Shown piece after piece: positions 11,272-22,635 of a DNA stretch of 64,000 bases. The stretch covers positions 10,369,001 through 10,433,000 of the forward strand of contig JANJXV010000037.1 in assembly GCA_024803745.1 (NCBI GenBank), given 5' to 3'. Source of the stretch: Megascapheus bottae. Its lineage: Eukaryota > Chordata > Mammalia > Rodentia > Geomyidae. The position numbers and the translations under genes were made by a program. Every line of letters starts with the position of its first letter. Positions within the stretch are counted from its first letter, which is position 1. Under the pieces are notes generated by a model. It did no database searches. It had not been told where the DNA came from and worked only from the letters and a program-made list of their open reading frames with translations.

Positions 11272-13009
11272 GTATGTCTCTTTCTTCTATTTCTTCTCTT
11301 CCCTGATGACTGGCAGTCTCCCCCTGTGGGAGGGATGGAGCCTTACTTATCAAGATTGGGATGGGGGGGAGCAGAATGTCCTGAACTCCGATTAGTTCTC
11401 ACGCTCACCAGAACCCTGTGCAGAGGAGAACTATACATCCCCCCAACATGTCAGGCTATGCTGTCTGAGTACAGTAATGCTGGTAATTCTTTCTGCAGCA
11501 GACCACACCCAGGTCTCCTCCCCCTCCAGGCATCCTGGCATGAATGGGAAGAGGCAACTATAGAGCGTTCCCCTGCCCTACAGCTGTGTGAGGGGGTCAA
11601 ACTGCTGGTGGGCCCATCAGTGAGTGCATGCTGGTGTACACTGATGTGTTTGTGAGAGAGAAAACAGTCTCAAAAGCCTAATCTGGATGTGCTTGACTTG
11701 GAGTTCAGGGACTGGGTGGGAGAAATAGAGATTAAGGAAAAGCAGGACCCACGGCAGTGGTTTTTCTATGGATGCAAAGACATTTTTGTGACTTCAGAGT
11801 GGAGATAGGCTGGGGGCTACTACAGATGCTAAAAGATAGAGGGGATACAGAATGCCTAAGTTGATTGATGACTCCCCAGGACCTAACTATTCTGAATTCC
11901 CAACCATGATTTCATGCTCTTCCTTTCTTCAGCTTAAGAAGTCAGAGCTCTGGGCTTCACACCACACCTCTACTGTGAAGGAATAGGGAGGGGGGAGAGG
12001 GGTAGAAGTTCTATATCCCAAGAATGCATTTACAGCCTGGAGCAGTTCCTTCAAGTACCACCAGGTGGAGGTGGAGCAAAGCAAAAAAGCCACTGGCTGG
12101 CCAGCTTGGTTTAGGGCTGTTCTTTTGCCCTGAAATGCCCAAACAATGTCAGCTATCCCATCCTAAAAAGCAGACCAGGTCCCTGATATCAAACCCTGCC
12201 CGCCCTCCCCCCACCCCCACCACTGATCCTCTTAAGGATCGACAGCTGAGTCCCATAAAGTGTTAGGCACCAAAACATCCAGATGGCACCTAAAAATTGG
12301 GAAATTGAACTCTTAAGATGCCAACAGTGGGACCCAGGGAGCCATTTAGGTAGCTCATAGAGAAAAGGAGTTTTGGAATTTGAGTCTCCGTGTAGTGAAA
12401 CAGGCCTTCCCCACCCTCCCATGGGAACTGGCGGATTGAGCTGTTTAATCATCCTCATGGCATGGGAGACAGTGTTCTCTCCAAGCCCACCAAGGATGAC
12501 CAGGGAAGAGGGCTGTGGGGGATAAGAAATTTCAAGTCAGATACAGGCTGTATAGGAAACTCTAGAGAAGGAGGAGCCTCAGAAGGAGGAAGACCAGGCA
12601 GGCAGAATGGGAGCCAGGTGAGAGAGGCAATGGGGTCATATTCCTTTCCACCCTTTGGCACAGAGCCTTCACAGCTTGGGGAACTGTTCTGGACAGGGAG
12701 TCCAGGCCATCCTGAGTCAAAACAGTAAAGCCTCTGGGACTCAGGCTGATGTCCAAGGCCTCTTGGCCAGCTGTGCTGTTTCAGCTTCAATTCAGATTTT
12801 GCTTAGAGGGCCAACCAGGATCCAGAGCCCCCCAAAAAGCCTAGACACCTGTATCACTGGTGTCTTCACTGTTACCTTCTGTAAAAGACTTGAGCTTTCT
12901 GATGCTTTTCAAGAAAGCCCTTCATGTGCTGCTCCAGCAGATAATGACCACAAAGACAGCTTACTGTGCACACAAAGCTTCAACTGCCATGCCAAGAGAC
13001 TGGGGTATA

Positions 13010-13115
13010 AAAAACAGCTGCCCAGCTTACTAGCTCTGCGGCCTCATCTAACCCATTGGCATTTGTTTTTTAAATCTGCAATCTTGGGATGAAGACATTG
13101 AGGCCTGTAGGGTTT
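13010..13115 (+). mobile_element. MIR-like remnant
   Basis: Reads ttactagctctgcggcct then a Phe-rich T stretch and gatgaagacattgaggcctgtagggttt, resembling the MIR core (ttactagctctgtgacctt...). Highly diverged; the match is from memory. Confidence 0.4.
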
Positions 13116-13375
13116 GCTGTCTAGATGGAAGGAAGTAGTATTTGTGAAGGGTTCATTACAGAGCCTGCCATTGTCACTGGAGTGCAATTTAGTATTTCTC
13201 CCAGCTATAGCTGGCATGAAGGAAGATAAGGAGTACTTTCTGGGATTTTTTAGTCTGCTCAGACTACCCAAAACCAGGTTATCTTTTGAAGAGACCAAGG
13301 AAATACAGCCTCCTTCCACTGAAAGCCCCTCCCCACAGGCAAATCCTCTCCATCTGTATCCCTTACGTATTAATG

Positions 13376-13590
13376 AGCACACATATACACGTAGATGCAT
13401 AAACATGTTTGCATACACCTTCACAAACACACAAGCATTCTTTAACTCCTTCACACAGACACATAAGCACAATAGCAGTGCTTACACACATACGCACTCA
13501 CAAACACACAAGCATGTGCTTGCACATTGGCACACAGGAACAAACGCACAAGCATTCATTCACACTTGCACACACAAGAGGGGCATGGGG
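13376..13590. repeat. Degenerate CA-rich repeat (acacaagcatt-like unit)
   Basis: Imperfect repeats of CACACAAGCATT-type units over about 215 bp. Copies of 'cacaagcat' recur near 13430, 13508 and 13548. Confidence 0.75.
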
Positions 13591-13988
13591 CTTATTCCCA
13601 TGCATACATCACTGCTGTCTTGTCCAGGCACCTTATTACTGCATCCTAGGATATGTCCAGGATGAATTTGCATATTTCCTGAGAAGCCTAGCCTTATTGA
13701 TTGTCTAGCATTCCGTTATCATGGCTACTGGTCAATATGCAAATTTCTGGCCAATAGGATTTTCCTGTGGCTCAGTAGTACAGCCTCATCCTGGCTGAGA
13801 AGCAGGCAATAAATGTAAGTGGAAGATTTTTCCTCATTGGGACTGACGCATGAAGATCACTATGCTTCCCCGAGAGAAGACTGCCCATTTGGTCATTGGC
13901 CAAGCCCTCAGTGACCTCACCAGTCATGTCATGGTACTAAACAGTACTAACCTTTGACTCAAAATTCATGCCAGCAAGATCCCTGTAT

Positions 13989-14012
13989 GTTGCTGCTGCT
14001 GCTGCTGCTGCT
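13989..14012 (+). repeat. (CTG)n trinucleotide run
   Basis: About eight uninterrupted tgc/ctg units in an intron. It is not in a coding frame. Confidence 0.9.
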
Positions 14013-14119
14013 ACAGTTTGGTCCCTGGTAGAGTGACATTGACACAAAAGAAAACTCTTAAATAGCTTTGGGGGTGGGGAGCCAAGACAAGCCTATACTG
14101 AGACTCACTTGGCAGAAAT

Positions 14120-14265
14120 AACCATAGCTTAGCCCCAATTGACCAGAGACCTGGCCTTCCCAGTTTCCCTTCTGCTTCTCAATTTCCTGTGTGACCTTGA
14201 GAAAGTGTCCTGGCACCACTGAGCCCCAGCTGTCTCACATAATGTAACAACCAGCTCTTAGTTTC
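14120..14265 (+). mobile_element. MIR-like remnant
   Basis: Contains tcctgtgtgaccttgagaaag followed by ctgagccccagctgtctcac, resembling the MIR core and its downstream 'cctcagtttcc' segment. Diverged. Confidence 0.35.
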
Positions 14266-14894
14266 CAAGGTGCTGAGGCCAAGCTGCTCTGTTCTCCCTA
14301 GGGAAGCATGGCTGGGCATCCAGATAGTGGGAGTGCTCTCCAGCTGCCTGAGGCGTCCCTGGGCTCCAGGACTAAATATTCAAGGAGCTGCCCTGTGACC
14401 CTTTCGTTCCACTTTGTACATCTACTCAGCATGGCTGGCCAGCCCTGAAAAGACCTGGAGAGGAGTGGATAGGCTGTACTTGGGGCAACTTTCTTCTACA
14501 AACAGCAAAACCACAAAGAAACCAAAAACTGAAGGCCTTGGGTTAGCCCAGAGGATAAAAAGGACTCAAGTTTGGAAGTCTGGGATCATTGCTTCCTTGG
14601 TGTGATCTCCACACAGAACTCAGGGTTCTAAGTCCCAGGACCTTCCTCAAGGCCTTTGGGTCACAGCCATCTTGATCTCTAGCTGAGAGCCACCCTTTTT
14701 TCCTGCTTTTTCCCAGATGCAGAACCCTCTAGAATCCCTTTGGGAACTATTTCCTGGGTCTCAGGAGCTGACCCTGTGGTGTGAAAGTCAGGGAAGGAGG
14801 GAGCCCAGGCCTCAGAAGCAGGGCTCACACGTGCCATGTGTGCACTGGGCCTTCTGCCGGCCAGCCCTGCGCATCTCTACCTCTGACTGCAGTG

Positions 14895-14985
14895 CACAGG
14901 CGCTTTTGACAGATGAGGATACTGAGACCATGACACACCAAGTTAAGGACAAAAATGAGAGTGAGGCCTGAATACCAGTGCTGGC
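14895..14985 (-). mobile_element. MIR-like remnant
   Basis: The + strand reads gacagatgaggatactgaga...aagttaagga..., the usual reverse-complement look of MIR (acagatgaggaaactgagg...ggttaag). Confidence 0.45.
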
Positions 14986-15945
14986 TGCACCTTAGAATGG
15001 GAAGTGAGCTTTTTTTTTAATGCTATTGAAATTTCTGGGCTTTCACCCAAGCCTAATCGCAATGGTTTGAATGATTTTCTGAACCTTAGCCAGGTTTGCA
15101 AACCTCCCAGGATCCCATGGCCAGGCTTGATCCTCCGCTTAACAGCTAAGGGACTGAGCTCTGGATAGGATAGGCATCACTGGGGACCATAGTTCACTGG
15201 TGGAACTGATCTTTGGACCAGGGCCCTTATCTAACCTCCCAGTGGTGTAGTGTCCACCTCACAGGACTCTAAATCACACACTCACACCATCACCTCACAT
15301 CCAAGACTGCAATTTGTTCAGCATGTGAGGAGCTCATTCTCCCACGTGTTGCTCCAACCCCCTCATTCTCATAGTTACAGTTGCCCCTCTAAGTAGTGAT
15401 ATCTAGAGCACCAGGGCCTACCCAACCCAGGGCACAAGAAAGTGTCATGGGGAGGAGTGACCCATTGCTTGGAGCCTCCTGTTCCTGGTCACCCAGCCTG
15501 GGTTTCTAGGAGAGGAATAAGCTGGCTGGCAGGACAAGAACGTGGGTCCAGTCTGGGCCCTGGAGGCCCTGGACGGCACAGAAGAAAGTTTTCCTATGTG
15601 TGAGTTGGAAGGTTGGCAGGCTGTCTCCAGGAGGGCTTGAGAGTGCTGAAAGAGGGGCACAGGAAGGGGAGGGGTCTTCTTGTAGCCCACCCTACTTGCC
15701 CTTTCCTCTCAGGGAACATTTGCCAACTGACTCTTGTGCCTGTGCCTCTCCCACCAGGTACTAACCCCACTGCTTACCCCTGAGAACCTGCCCTGCCTAC
15801 CAATTCTAACTGCCTCTCTCTAGCCCTCTTGGGATTCCTGGGGACTGGGCACCAGGGAAAGGCTGGGGAGGCTGAGAGGGTCGCTACTAACCCACTTTCA
15901 TCTCACAGATTGGCTGCTGGTGTCTGAAGCATTCTGACCAACTTT

Positions 15946-15991
15946 TTCTCTCTCTCTTTCCCCCACCCTTTCCCTCTTACGTCTGTCTCTC

Positions 15992-16062
<71 letters not shown>

Positions 16063-16137
16063 CTCTCTCCTCTCCCCCTCCCCCTCCCCTCCCCTCCTCC
16101 TCTCCCTCTCCCTCTCCCTGCCCCTCTTCCTGTCTTC
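15946..16137 (+). repeat. (CT)n polypyrimidine tract before the NRG2 microexon
   Basis: About 190 nt of CT, CCCT and CCCCTCC units ending 11 nt before the acceptor of the 24-nt exon. It doubles as an extreme polypyrimidine tract. Length probably varies between individuals, as in any microsatellite. Confidence 0.97.
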
Positions 16138-16148
16138 TGCACTGCCAG

Positions 16149-16172
16149 AGCACCTTGGATTTGAATTAAAGG
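16149..16172 (+). CDS. NRG2: NRG2 24-nt microexon (KHLGFELK insert)
   Basis: Acceptor ctgcactgccag, donor AAGG|gtacgg. The exon is AG CAC CTT GGA TTT GAA TTA AAG G. With the A left over from the beta exon it reads K-HLGFELK, and its last G joins AG of the next exon to give Glu. Including or skipping it keeps frame: KHLGFELK-EAEELYQ with it, K-AEELYQ without. The octapeptide sits in the stalk between EGF domain and membrane, where neuregulin precursors are cleaved by sheddases. It matches the optional 8-residue insert I know from NRG2/NRG1 beta1-type isoforms. Confidence 0.95.
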
Positions 16173-16714
16173 GTACGGAACCTCTATGTATCTCTTTGCC
16201 CCATCTTCATCATCCCTCACCACAGCATCTGATAGCAGAGTGCTGGTGTCAATATTTGGTTTCCTTTCTAAAAATAGAGACAGGATAATTCCAGAAATCT
16301 CCTCTGGCCCTGTCAAGATGTCCTAACATAAACTATGTTGATTTGAGGACAGGATAAAAGCTCATGAAGAGCAGGGACCTGGTGCATAGCGTGCAAGGTG
16401 AAGACCTATTGGGAGGTCCCAGAGGGGAGGGGCCCTCGGGAGCTGTGCAGCTGCGTGTATAGGCCACCGGCCAGACAACAGACATGCTCCCTCACACGCA
16501 GTGTCTGGAAATCACACAGCCTGGTTTGGGGAGCTGTGCAGAGAGCCAGCCCTTTCCATCTGACTCCGTCCCTCCCCTTCATCCATTTCCATTGCTTGTT
16601 CATTCTGCACCAGGCTAGCAGCTAATAACTTCCCATTTGCTTCTGTCCCTGCCCTGTGTGTCTCCCTGGCTTGCTTAAAGCTGTCACTCCCTCCAAGATC
16701 TGTCCCCAAGATGA

Positions 16715-16721
<7 letters not shown>

Positions 16722-16766
<45 letters not shown>
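16722..16766. repeat. (TG)n microsatellite
   Basis: Uninterrupted TG run of about 22 units. Confidence 0.97.
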
Positions 16767-16768
<2 letters not shown>

Positions 16769-17989
16769 ACAGGGAATGTCTGTGCCAGTAAGGATCTGGG
16801 TTGGGCTACATGTGTTTCCCTACCTCACAATACTCACTGCAACTGCTCTCTGGACCCTGGAAGACTGATTGGGAAAGAAGGAATTTTGGGGGCCCATGAT
16901 TCTACCTCTCTGGCTTTGCACCTGGAGGCTCCACCATAACCTCAAGCATCCAGATATATTATAGCAGGTGCTATATTACCTGCAGGTGCTCAGAGCTTCC
17001 AGCAGGGCAGGAGCTGGAACTAGGGGCCTGCAGATACAGAAAGGCCTCATCTCCTGCCAGGTTTGGGAGGCCCTACTGCCTCCACCACCTGGTTGGTTCC
17101 TGTCAGCTGTTCAGAGTAAAAGAACTCTAAGTCTCCAGGTCAGAGCCTGTGCTTTTGAGCTATGCTGGGGTAGAGAGATGGGGTGGGAGCTCTGTGGCAT
17201 ACACAGGAGGAAAACAGCTGGTGTGAGTGGATGGATATTGTCGGGGTGTGGAGAATGTGTCTTTGTGTTAGACAGCTGAGTGTTTGCTGTTGGAACGTTG
17301 AGTGGATGTAGGGGAGTGTGGGTATACATGGAGGTGTGTCTGTGTCTGAATGGGGGTGGGGGAGTTGCTGGGACTGGTGATCAGGAAAGGCCGGCCCTAT
17401 GTGTGGATGTCTGGCAGGCAGCCCTGTGAATACCTGGGGAGCAGGGTCGATGTTGGAGCATGCTTGCTTTGTTCAGTGGTCAGTGACTCTGACCAGATGG
17501 ACATGGACACCGCAAAGGAAGGTAGGGACCCGGGAGACTTTGGAGACCATGGCCTCGTGTCTTATTTGAATTGATGAGTTTGTAACCAGGAACCATGACT
17601 GGTGCTGGTGGAGCCTGGGGCTGGCAGTGGCATCAGGGTGGGTGGAAGCAAAAAGGCCTGTCAGTCAGAAGGGAAGCCCCCTCCTAGGCTGTGTTGGGAG
17701 TTGTGTAAAGGACTGTTGTGATCAGATCTAAGACCTGCTTGGAAGGTAGAGCTGAGAGGGCTTGTAATGGATTATGTATCAGGCATGGTGAGAGGACAGG
17801 AGGGAAGAAGAATGAGGCCATGGTTTGGAATCTGAACCACAAGAGGAGAGAGATGACACTAAGAAGAGACAAGGAGTGGAGCAGATGTGGAAAGAACTGG
17901 GGAACTAGTGATTCTGGCAGCCATGGCCTTTGGATACCTGAGTCTGGAGCCAAGAGGGGAACCAGAGGAGGAGATAGAACTAGCAAATG

Positions 17990-18194
17990 CAGCCAGGTCT
18001 GTGGCTCACACCTGTAATCCTAGCTACTCAGGAGGCTGCGATCGAGATAGTTCAAAGCCAGCCCAGGAAGGAAAGTCCGTGAGATTCTTATCTCCAATTA
18101 AGCACTAGAAAACTGGAAGTGGGGCTATGGCTCAAGGGTAGGGTGGTAGCCTTGAGCTGAAGAGCTCAAGACAAAGCCTAGGCCCAGAGTTCAA
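17990..18194 (+). mobile_element. SINE B (B1-like + ID-like)
   Basis: B1-like head (gtggctcacacctgtaatcc), middle (gattcttatctccaatta) and ID-like right half (ggctcaagggtagggtggtag). A 9-bp TSD tagcaaatg lies at 17981-17989 and 18195-18203. Confidence 0.88.
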
Positions 18195-19506
18195 TAGCAA
18201 ATGTATATGGATGGTAAAGTCTGTCTGGGTGATACTCTTAGCAGAGAGAGGGCAGTTGGTGAAGAGAAAGATGTCTGAGAGCCCCGAGACCCTCCCAAGT
18301 AGAAGAAAAGGAAACAGTCCTGAAGCAGAAAGATCTGCCCGTGAAGTAAAAGGAAGCCAGGAGAGAGCCACCACTCAAAGGCCTGGCACAGTGGACCAAG
18401 AAGGAGTCATCATAGGACTTATTGATAATTATGACCAAAAGTAGTGGACACAGATGCCTGACTGTACAGGATTGAGGCACGTAGACAGAGCTCCAGGGGC
18501 TAGTTGGCTAAGACTTTACCTGAGTGTAGGTCCATACACCTGGGGAGAGGGTTTCCATCCCTGGAGCATATAGCTAACTACATGCAAAAGTCTACGTGTG
18601 TGAGTGACATCTCTACACAGGGGATGCTTCAAGCCCTAAAAGTTAGGGATGCTTCCCAGGGCTTTACCCAGTACAATGGTCCTGCTGCAGCTTGTCACTG
18701 AGCTAAGGGGGGCAGGGGCAAGGCAGAAGGGCCAGCCAGCAGTGCAGGTGGGGCCGGATAGCTTTCTAGACTACAACCTTCACTGTGGCCAGTGCTGTCG
18801 CCCTTTCCTTTCCTTCCTCCTGGCTATTTCTATTCTAGAGGGGCAGGATGGCCTTACCAGACAAGGAAGAAGAAAGGACAGTTAGGCCTTTCTGAGGGGA
18901 TGGGTGGTACTGTTTCACAGTGTGCCAGCAAGGATGGGAGCTGCCACTGGTGCCCAAGGGCAGCCTGAGATACCAGAGGGATGTGCTGTCCCGTAGGCTT
19001 CTGCCAGCAGACAGGAGGATAGAATGGGCCAGGCCAGAATCCTGCCCGGATCATAAGGATAGACAGGAGCCTCTCTTCCCATGCCCTCTCCCTGCAGCCA
19101 AGTCTTCTCTGGTCCTGTTTCTGACCCTAGTCCCTGCTAAGTCTGGGTCTGATGTCCTATCACCAGCCCTTCTAAGGGACACAGAGGTGGCTGAGCCAGG
19201 TCTTTGGCCAGGATATCCATGTTCTCTGCCATGAAGACCTGTCGGGCCACTGTGGAGCAGGGCCTGTGCTGGCCAGCGGCTTGCCTTTCCCTCCTCGAGT
19301 TGCCTCCACTCCATCTTTTTCCATTTCCCCCCTGCATTTTCCACTCATGTGCTCTGAGCAGGCATGTAGTTTGGGGAGAGGTGGCCAGGTCCTTGAGTGG
19401 ACAGGTCTAGAGGAACAGGCATAAGATGGGGGGACCTCATCTGAGGGAGCCGAGGGCCTGGAAAGTGGGGATATCTGCACCCCTCACATAGACTCTGATC
19501 CTACAG

Positions 19507-19609
19507 AGGCTGAGGAGCTGTACCAGAAGAGGGTTCTGACCATCACCGGCATCTGCGTGGCTCTGTTAGTCGTGGGCATTGTCTGCGTGGTTGCTTACTG
19601 CAAGACCAA
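19507..19609 (+). CDS. NRG2: NRG2 juxtamembrane and transmembrane exon
   Basis: Acceptor tcctacag, donor AA|gtgagt. It encodes 33 whole codons: AEELYQKR (stalk just outside the membrane) followed by VLTITGICVALLVVGIVCVV, a single hydrophobic span, then AYCKT as the start of the cytoplasmic side. In the family the stalk is where ADAM/BACE-type proteases release the soluble EGF ligand. The two-base entry phase fits both the alpha exon (direct) and the microexon. Confidence 0.97.
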
Positions 19610-21420
19610 GTGAGTGTGAAACTCTCAGGCTGAGGCCAGCCAGGTCAAGCCAGAGGGTGGCCTCCAATATGTTCTTCTGAGGGTGCCAAATAGTACCCCC
19701 CGCAACTCCAGCCTCCTCTCTGCAGCTGTGGAGCCAAGGGGGCTGGACAGGCAATCAGAGGAGAGAGAAGGGGACTGGACAAAGCGGGTCATAGACACAG
19801 ACTTTGAAAAAAGGCAAGTCTCAAACCAGATCTGAAGTTTCTGATGGAGCTTTGGGCACACTGAGGAACCCCTCAAGTTGTCATTGAAATAAGCCTAGTA
19901 TGTAACCCAAAAGACATTGTGAGGAGTACACAGTGAACCCCACAAGCTCCTGGAGCCTGTGCCCTATCTGGTGGTACACGCTGAGTCAATGAGACAAAAG
20001 AAAGAAGAGACGATGCCGCTGAGGCACTGCCTGACCCCACCCTGGGAGTGGTTGAGACAGAAGCTCAGAGGAGCAGGCCACCTCTGGACAGAGGACAGGA
20101 GGAGCATAACCTTGGGAATCTGGCAGGTCAGATGGAGGAGTACATACAAGCTGAAGGGCAAAGGGAGATAGAACAACTGTAGAGCAGTCCAGGATGGGTG
20201 ACGCAAAGGGATAGAATCAGAGGAGCTAAGAGATAGCAGGCCACCACAGGGTCATACTGCAAACTAGAGAATGTGTTTATCCTGCAGACAATTAGAGCTA
20301 ATGAAGGCTAAGAGTAGTATAATACAGAAAAATGTTCCTATCTTGACATCAAGGGTCTGGGCATAGCCATTTCAGGGACTGAGCCCCTGAGTCTGAACTC
20401 AGGATGCCACTGTCAGTGGGACCTAATGTTCTAGCTTCATGTTGGATGAATCCAGAACCAGAAAAGCTGCCAAGACTAAGGAGAGGGTTGAAGCTCTGGA
20501 ACCCTAGAGAAGGAAATAAGGTCCAAGTGGGAAAATTTAAGCCAAAATCTGGGAAGTAAGCAAGCTACTGTTCTGACCCCCATTGCATTTACTCCTTTCT
20601 TCACTGAATATTCGTTCAATGCTTCAATATTGCTAGATACCACATCCTGCCCCAGGCATGTGGGCCAGTGCTCCAAGCAAGAGGTATAATGTCACAGGAC
20701 AGTTTAGAGGCACTTAGACTCAGCTGGAGGGTGCAAGGGGTTTCCTTGAGGAAACAGCAGTTAAGCTAGGGCAGAGAAGCCAGCAAGAGTTCTAGGTGAG
20801 CCAGGCAAGTGAGTGGTTCACACCTGCAATTCTAACTACTCAGAAGGCTAAGATCTGAGGATCACAGTTCAAAGCCAGCTCAGGCAGGAAAGTCTGTGAG
20901 ATTTTTATCTCCTGTTAGCCACCAAAACGCCAGAAGTGGAGCTGTGTGGCTAAAGTGGTATAGTGCTAGCCTTGAGCAAAAAGCTAAAGGTGGTACAGCA
21001 CCCAGCTCCAGGACTGGCACAAAAATGAAAGGGAGGGAGAGGAGGGACGAAAAGAAAAGATTATATGTGAAGATGCAGAGAAAGTGCTCAGGTGAGTGGA
21101 CCAGTAAGCACACAGGCACCAACCCGGGAGCCCAGGGAGGCAGGGCACCACAGAGCATCAGAAATCAGCTGTCACCCAATGTGGCAACCTGGTGGTGGAA
21201 GGGTGGGCAGAGATATATAGCTAGAGGGAGAAACAGGCACTGAGAACTAATGAGGGGTTTTAGACAGAGGAGTGATATGACATGCAGAGCTTCTGAAAAT
21301 GGCCAGAGTAGCACAGCTAGAAAGCAGTGGGTTCCATGCATTCCCTCACCCTAGGTCCCCTGGGAAGTTCATGCACTGAGTGGGGAGGTGCCAAGCTCAC
21401 CCACCTTTTCCCCTGAATAG
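19610..21420 (+). other. NRG2: NRG2 intron
   Basis: Single-copy intron apart from one SINE B (20799-21026). No other feature is recognised. Confidence 0.7.
20799..21026 (+). mobile_element. SINE B (B1-like + ID-like)
   Basis: Head ccaggcaagtgagtggttca with cacacctgcaattctaacta, middle gagatttttatctcctgtta, right half gtggctaaagtggtatagtg, ending ccaggactggcac plus A-rich tail. Confidence 0.85.
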
Positions 21421-21544
21421 AAAACAGCGGAAACAGATGCACAACCACCTCCGCCAGAACATGTGTCCAGCACACCAGAACCGGAGCTTGGCCAATGGGC
21501 CTAGCCATCCTCGGCTGGACCCTGAAGAGATCCAGATGGCAGAT
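21421..21544 (+). CDS. NRG2: NRG2 cytoplasmic exon 1
   Basis: Acceptor ccctgaatag, donor GAT|gtgagt. It encodes KQRKQMHNHLRQNMC... to EEIQMAD, 41 whole codons. This basic juxtamembrane cytoplasmic segment is strongly conserved with NRG1 (family knowledge). It exits in phase 0. Confidence 0.96.
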
Positions 21545-21800
21545 GTGAGTGGTGCTCCCAGGCAGCCTCTGAGCTCTCAGAGACAGCTGGCCAGTTCTGC
21601 CTTTTTCTTTGCCCCCTGCCATGGGGAAGGGGTGGTAGGAGCAGTAGCTGGGCCCAGCACTACTAATCCATCATCAGCTCATACCTCATCCAGTAGATCA
21701 CTCCTAATCTAGGACTCAGCACTCATTACATATCTGTCCCTAACAAGGAGTGTCAACCCATCTCCATCACTAACTGCCCCCAACTCTTTGTCTGTCCCAG

Positions 21801-21928
21801 TACATCTCCAAGAATGTGCCAGCCACCGACCATGTCATCCGGAGGGAAACTGAGACCACCTTCTCCGGGAGCCACTCCTGTTCTCCTTCTCACCACTGCT
21901 CCTCAGCCACGCCCACCTCCAGCCACAG
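21801..21928 (+). CDS. NRG2: NRG2 cytoplasmic exon 2
   Basis: Acceptor ctgtcccag, donor AG|gtgggc. It encodes YISKNVPATDHVIRRE..., then a Ser/His-rich run (FSGSHSCSPSHHC...TPTSSH). 42 codons plus two bases of an Arg codon. Matches the neuregulin cytoplasmic tail. Confidence 0.96.
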
Positions 21929-22407
21929 GTGGGCAGCGCCAAGGCCTGCAGAACCTTGCAGACTCCAGTACTTTAGCCCATTCAGCACTCCAGAGCTAGC
22001 TGACACTTTCTCCTGAGTTTGCCACACAAATCATCCAGTCCACAAAGTCTTCTCTCCAGAACTGGTGTGGCCTGTCCACATAGCCCAGAGATAACATGGC
22101 TGGGCCCTCCTTTCCTGGGGAGCACCAAAGAAAAGTCGGGGTCCCTAGGGCTGGGCTGCTAAGATGGGTGACTAAGCATACGGGTGGAAGGGAGCCCTCT
22201 GCAGGCTATAGCTTACACTTCTCAGGGGGCTCCAGTCCTCCTTGCAGGGAGGACACCTTACAGGAGATGGACATTTGGGATATTCTACACCAGAAGAAGC
22301 TGAGCAAAAGAGCCACGGCTAGGATGATCCTGGGAAGTGGTGGCCATAGGACCTCATTTGCCCTTTTCTGACCCCTTGCCTCACCCTGCCCCATCTGACT
22401 TTCCCAG
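21929..22407 (+). other. NRG2: NRG2 intron
   Basis: Short intron with no repeat recognised. Frames that read through the upstream donor (to 22016) lack support. Confidence 0.7.
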
Positions 22408-22635
22408 ACACGAGAGCCACACGTGGAGCCTGGAACGTTCGGAGAGTCTAACCTCTGACTCCCAGTCAGGCATCATGTTATCATCCGTGGGCACCAGCAA
22501 GTGCAACAGCCCAGCGTGCGTGGAGGCCCGGGCACGGCGGGCAGCGGCCTACAGTCTAGAGGAGCGGCGCAGGGCTGCCATGCCACCCTACCACGACTCC
22601 ATAGACTCCCTGCGTGACTCCCCACACAGCGAGAG
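22408..22635 (+). CDS. NRG2: NRG2 cytoplasmic exon 3
   Basis: Acceptor ctttcccag, donor AG|gtcagt. It encodes HESHTWSLERSESLTSDSQ..., a KCNSPACVEARARRAAAYSL stretch and YHDSIDSLRDSPHSE, 75 codons between split Arg codons. Many Ser/Thr sites and charged residues, typical of the neuregulin intracellular domain. Confidence 0.96.

Larger units (their letters stand above)
11272..16148 (+). other. NRG2: NRG2 intron between beta exon and microexon
   Basis: A 4.9-kb intron. It holds a CA-rich degenerate tract (13376-13590), octamer-like motifs (13666-13755), a short CTG run (13989-14012), weak MIR remnants and, at its 3' end, a 190-bp CT tract directly before the microexon. No other coding exon is recognised. 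Confidence 0.7.
16173..19506 (+). other. NRG2: NRG2 intron between microexon and transmembrane exon
   Basis: Single-copy looking intron with a TG repeat (16722-16766) and one SINE B (17990-18194). No additional exon is recognised. Confidence 0.7.

Noticed and set aside
11080..11655. 191-codon + frame overlapping the beta exon
   Set aside because: Wrong phase relative to the conserved EGF codons, so a shadow frame.
13989..14012. (CTG)n as a possible disease-type expansion
   Set aside because: Only about eight units, intronic, with no sign of expansion.
15903..16316. 137-codon - strand frame across the NRG2 microexon
   Set aside because: Mostly the GA repeat, antisense to a clear NRG2 exon.
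21380..21712. Read-through of the first NRG2 cytoplasmic exon to a stop at 21712
   Set aside because: A retained-intron isoform is possible, but the extension has no recognisable relation to any neuregulin tail; left as unsupported.
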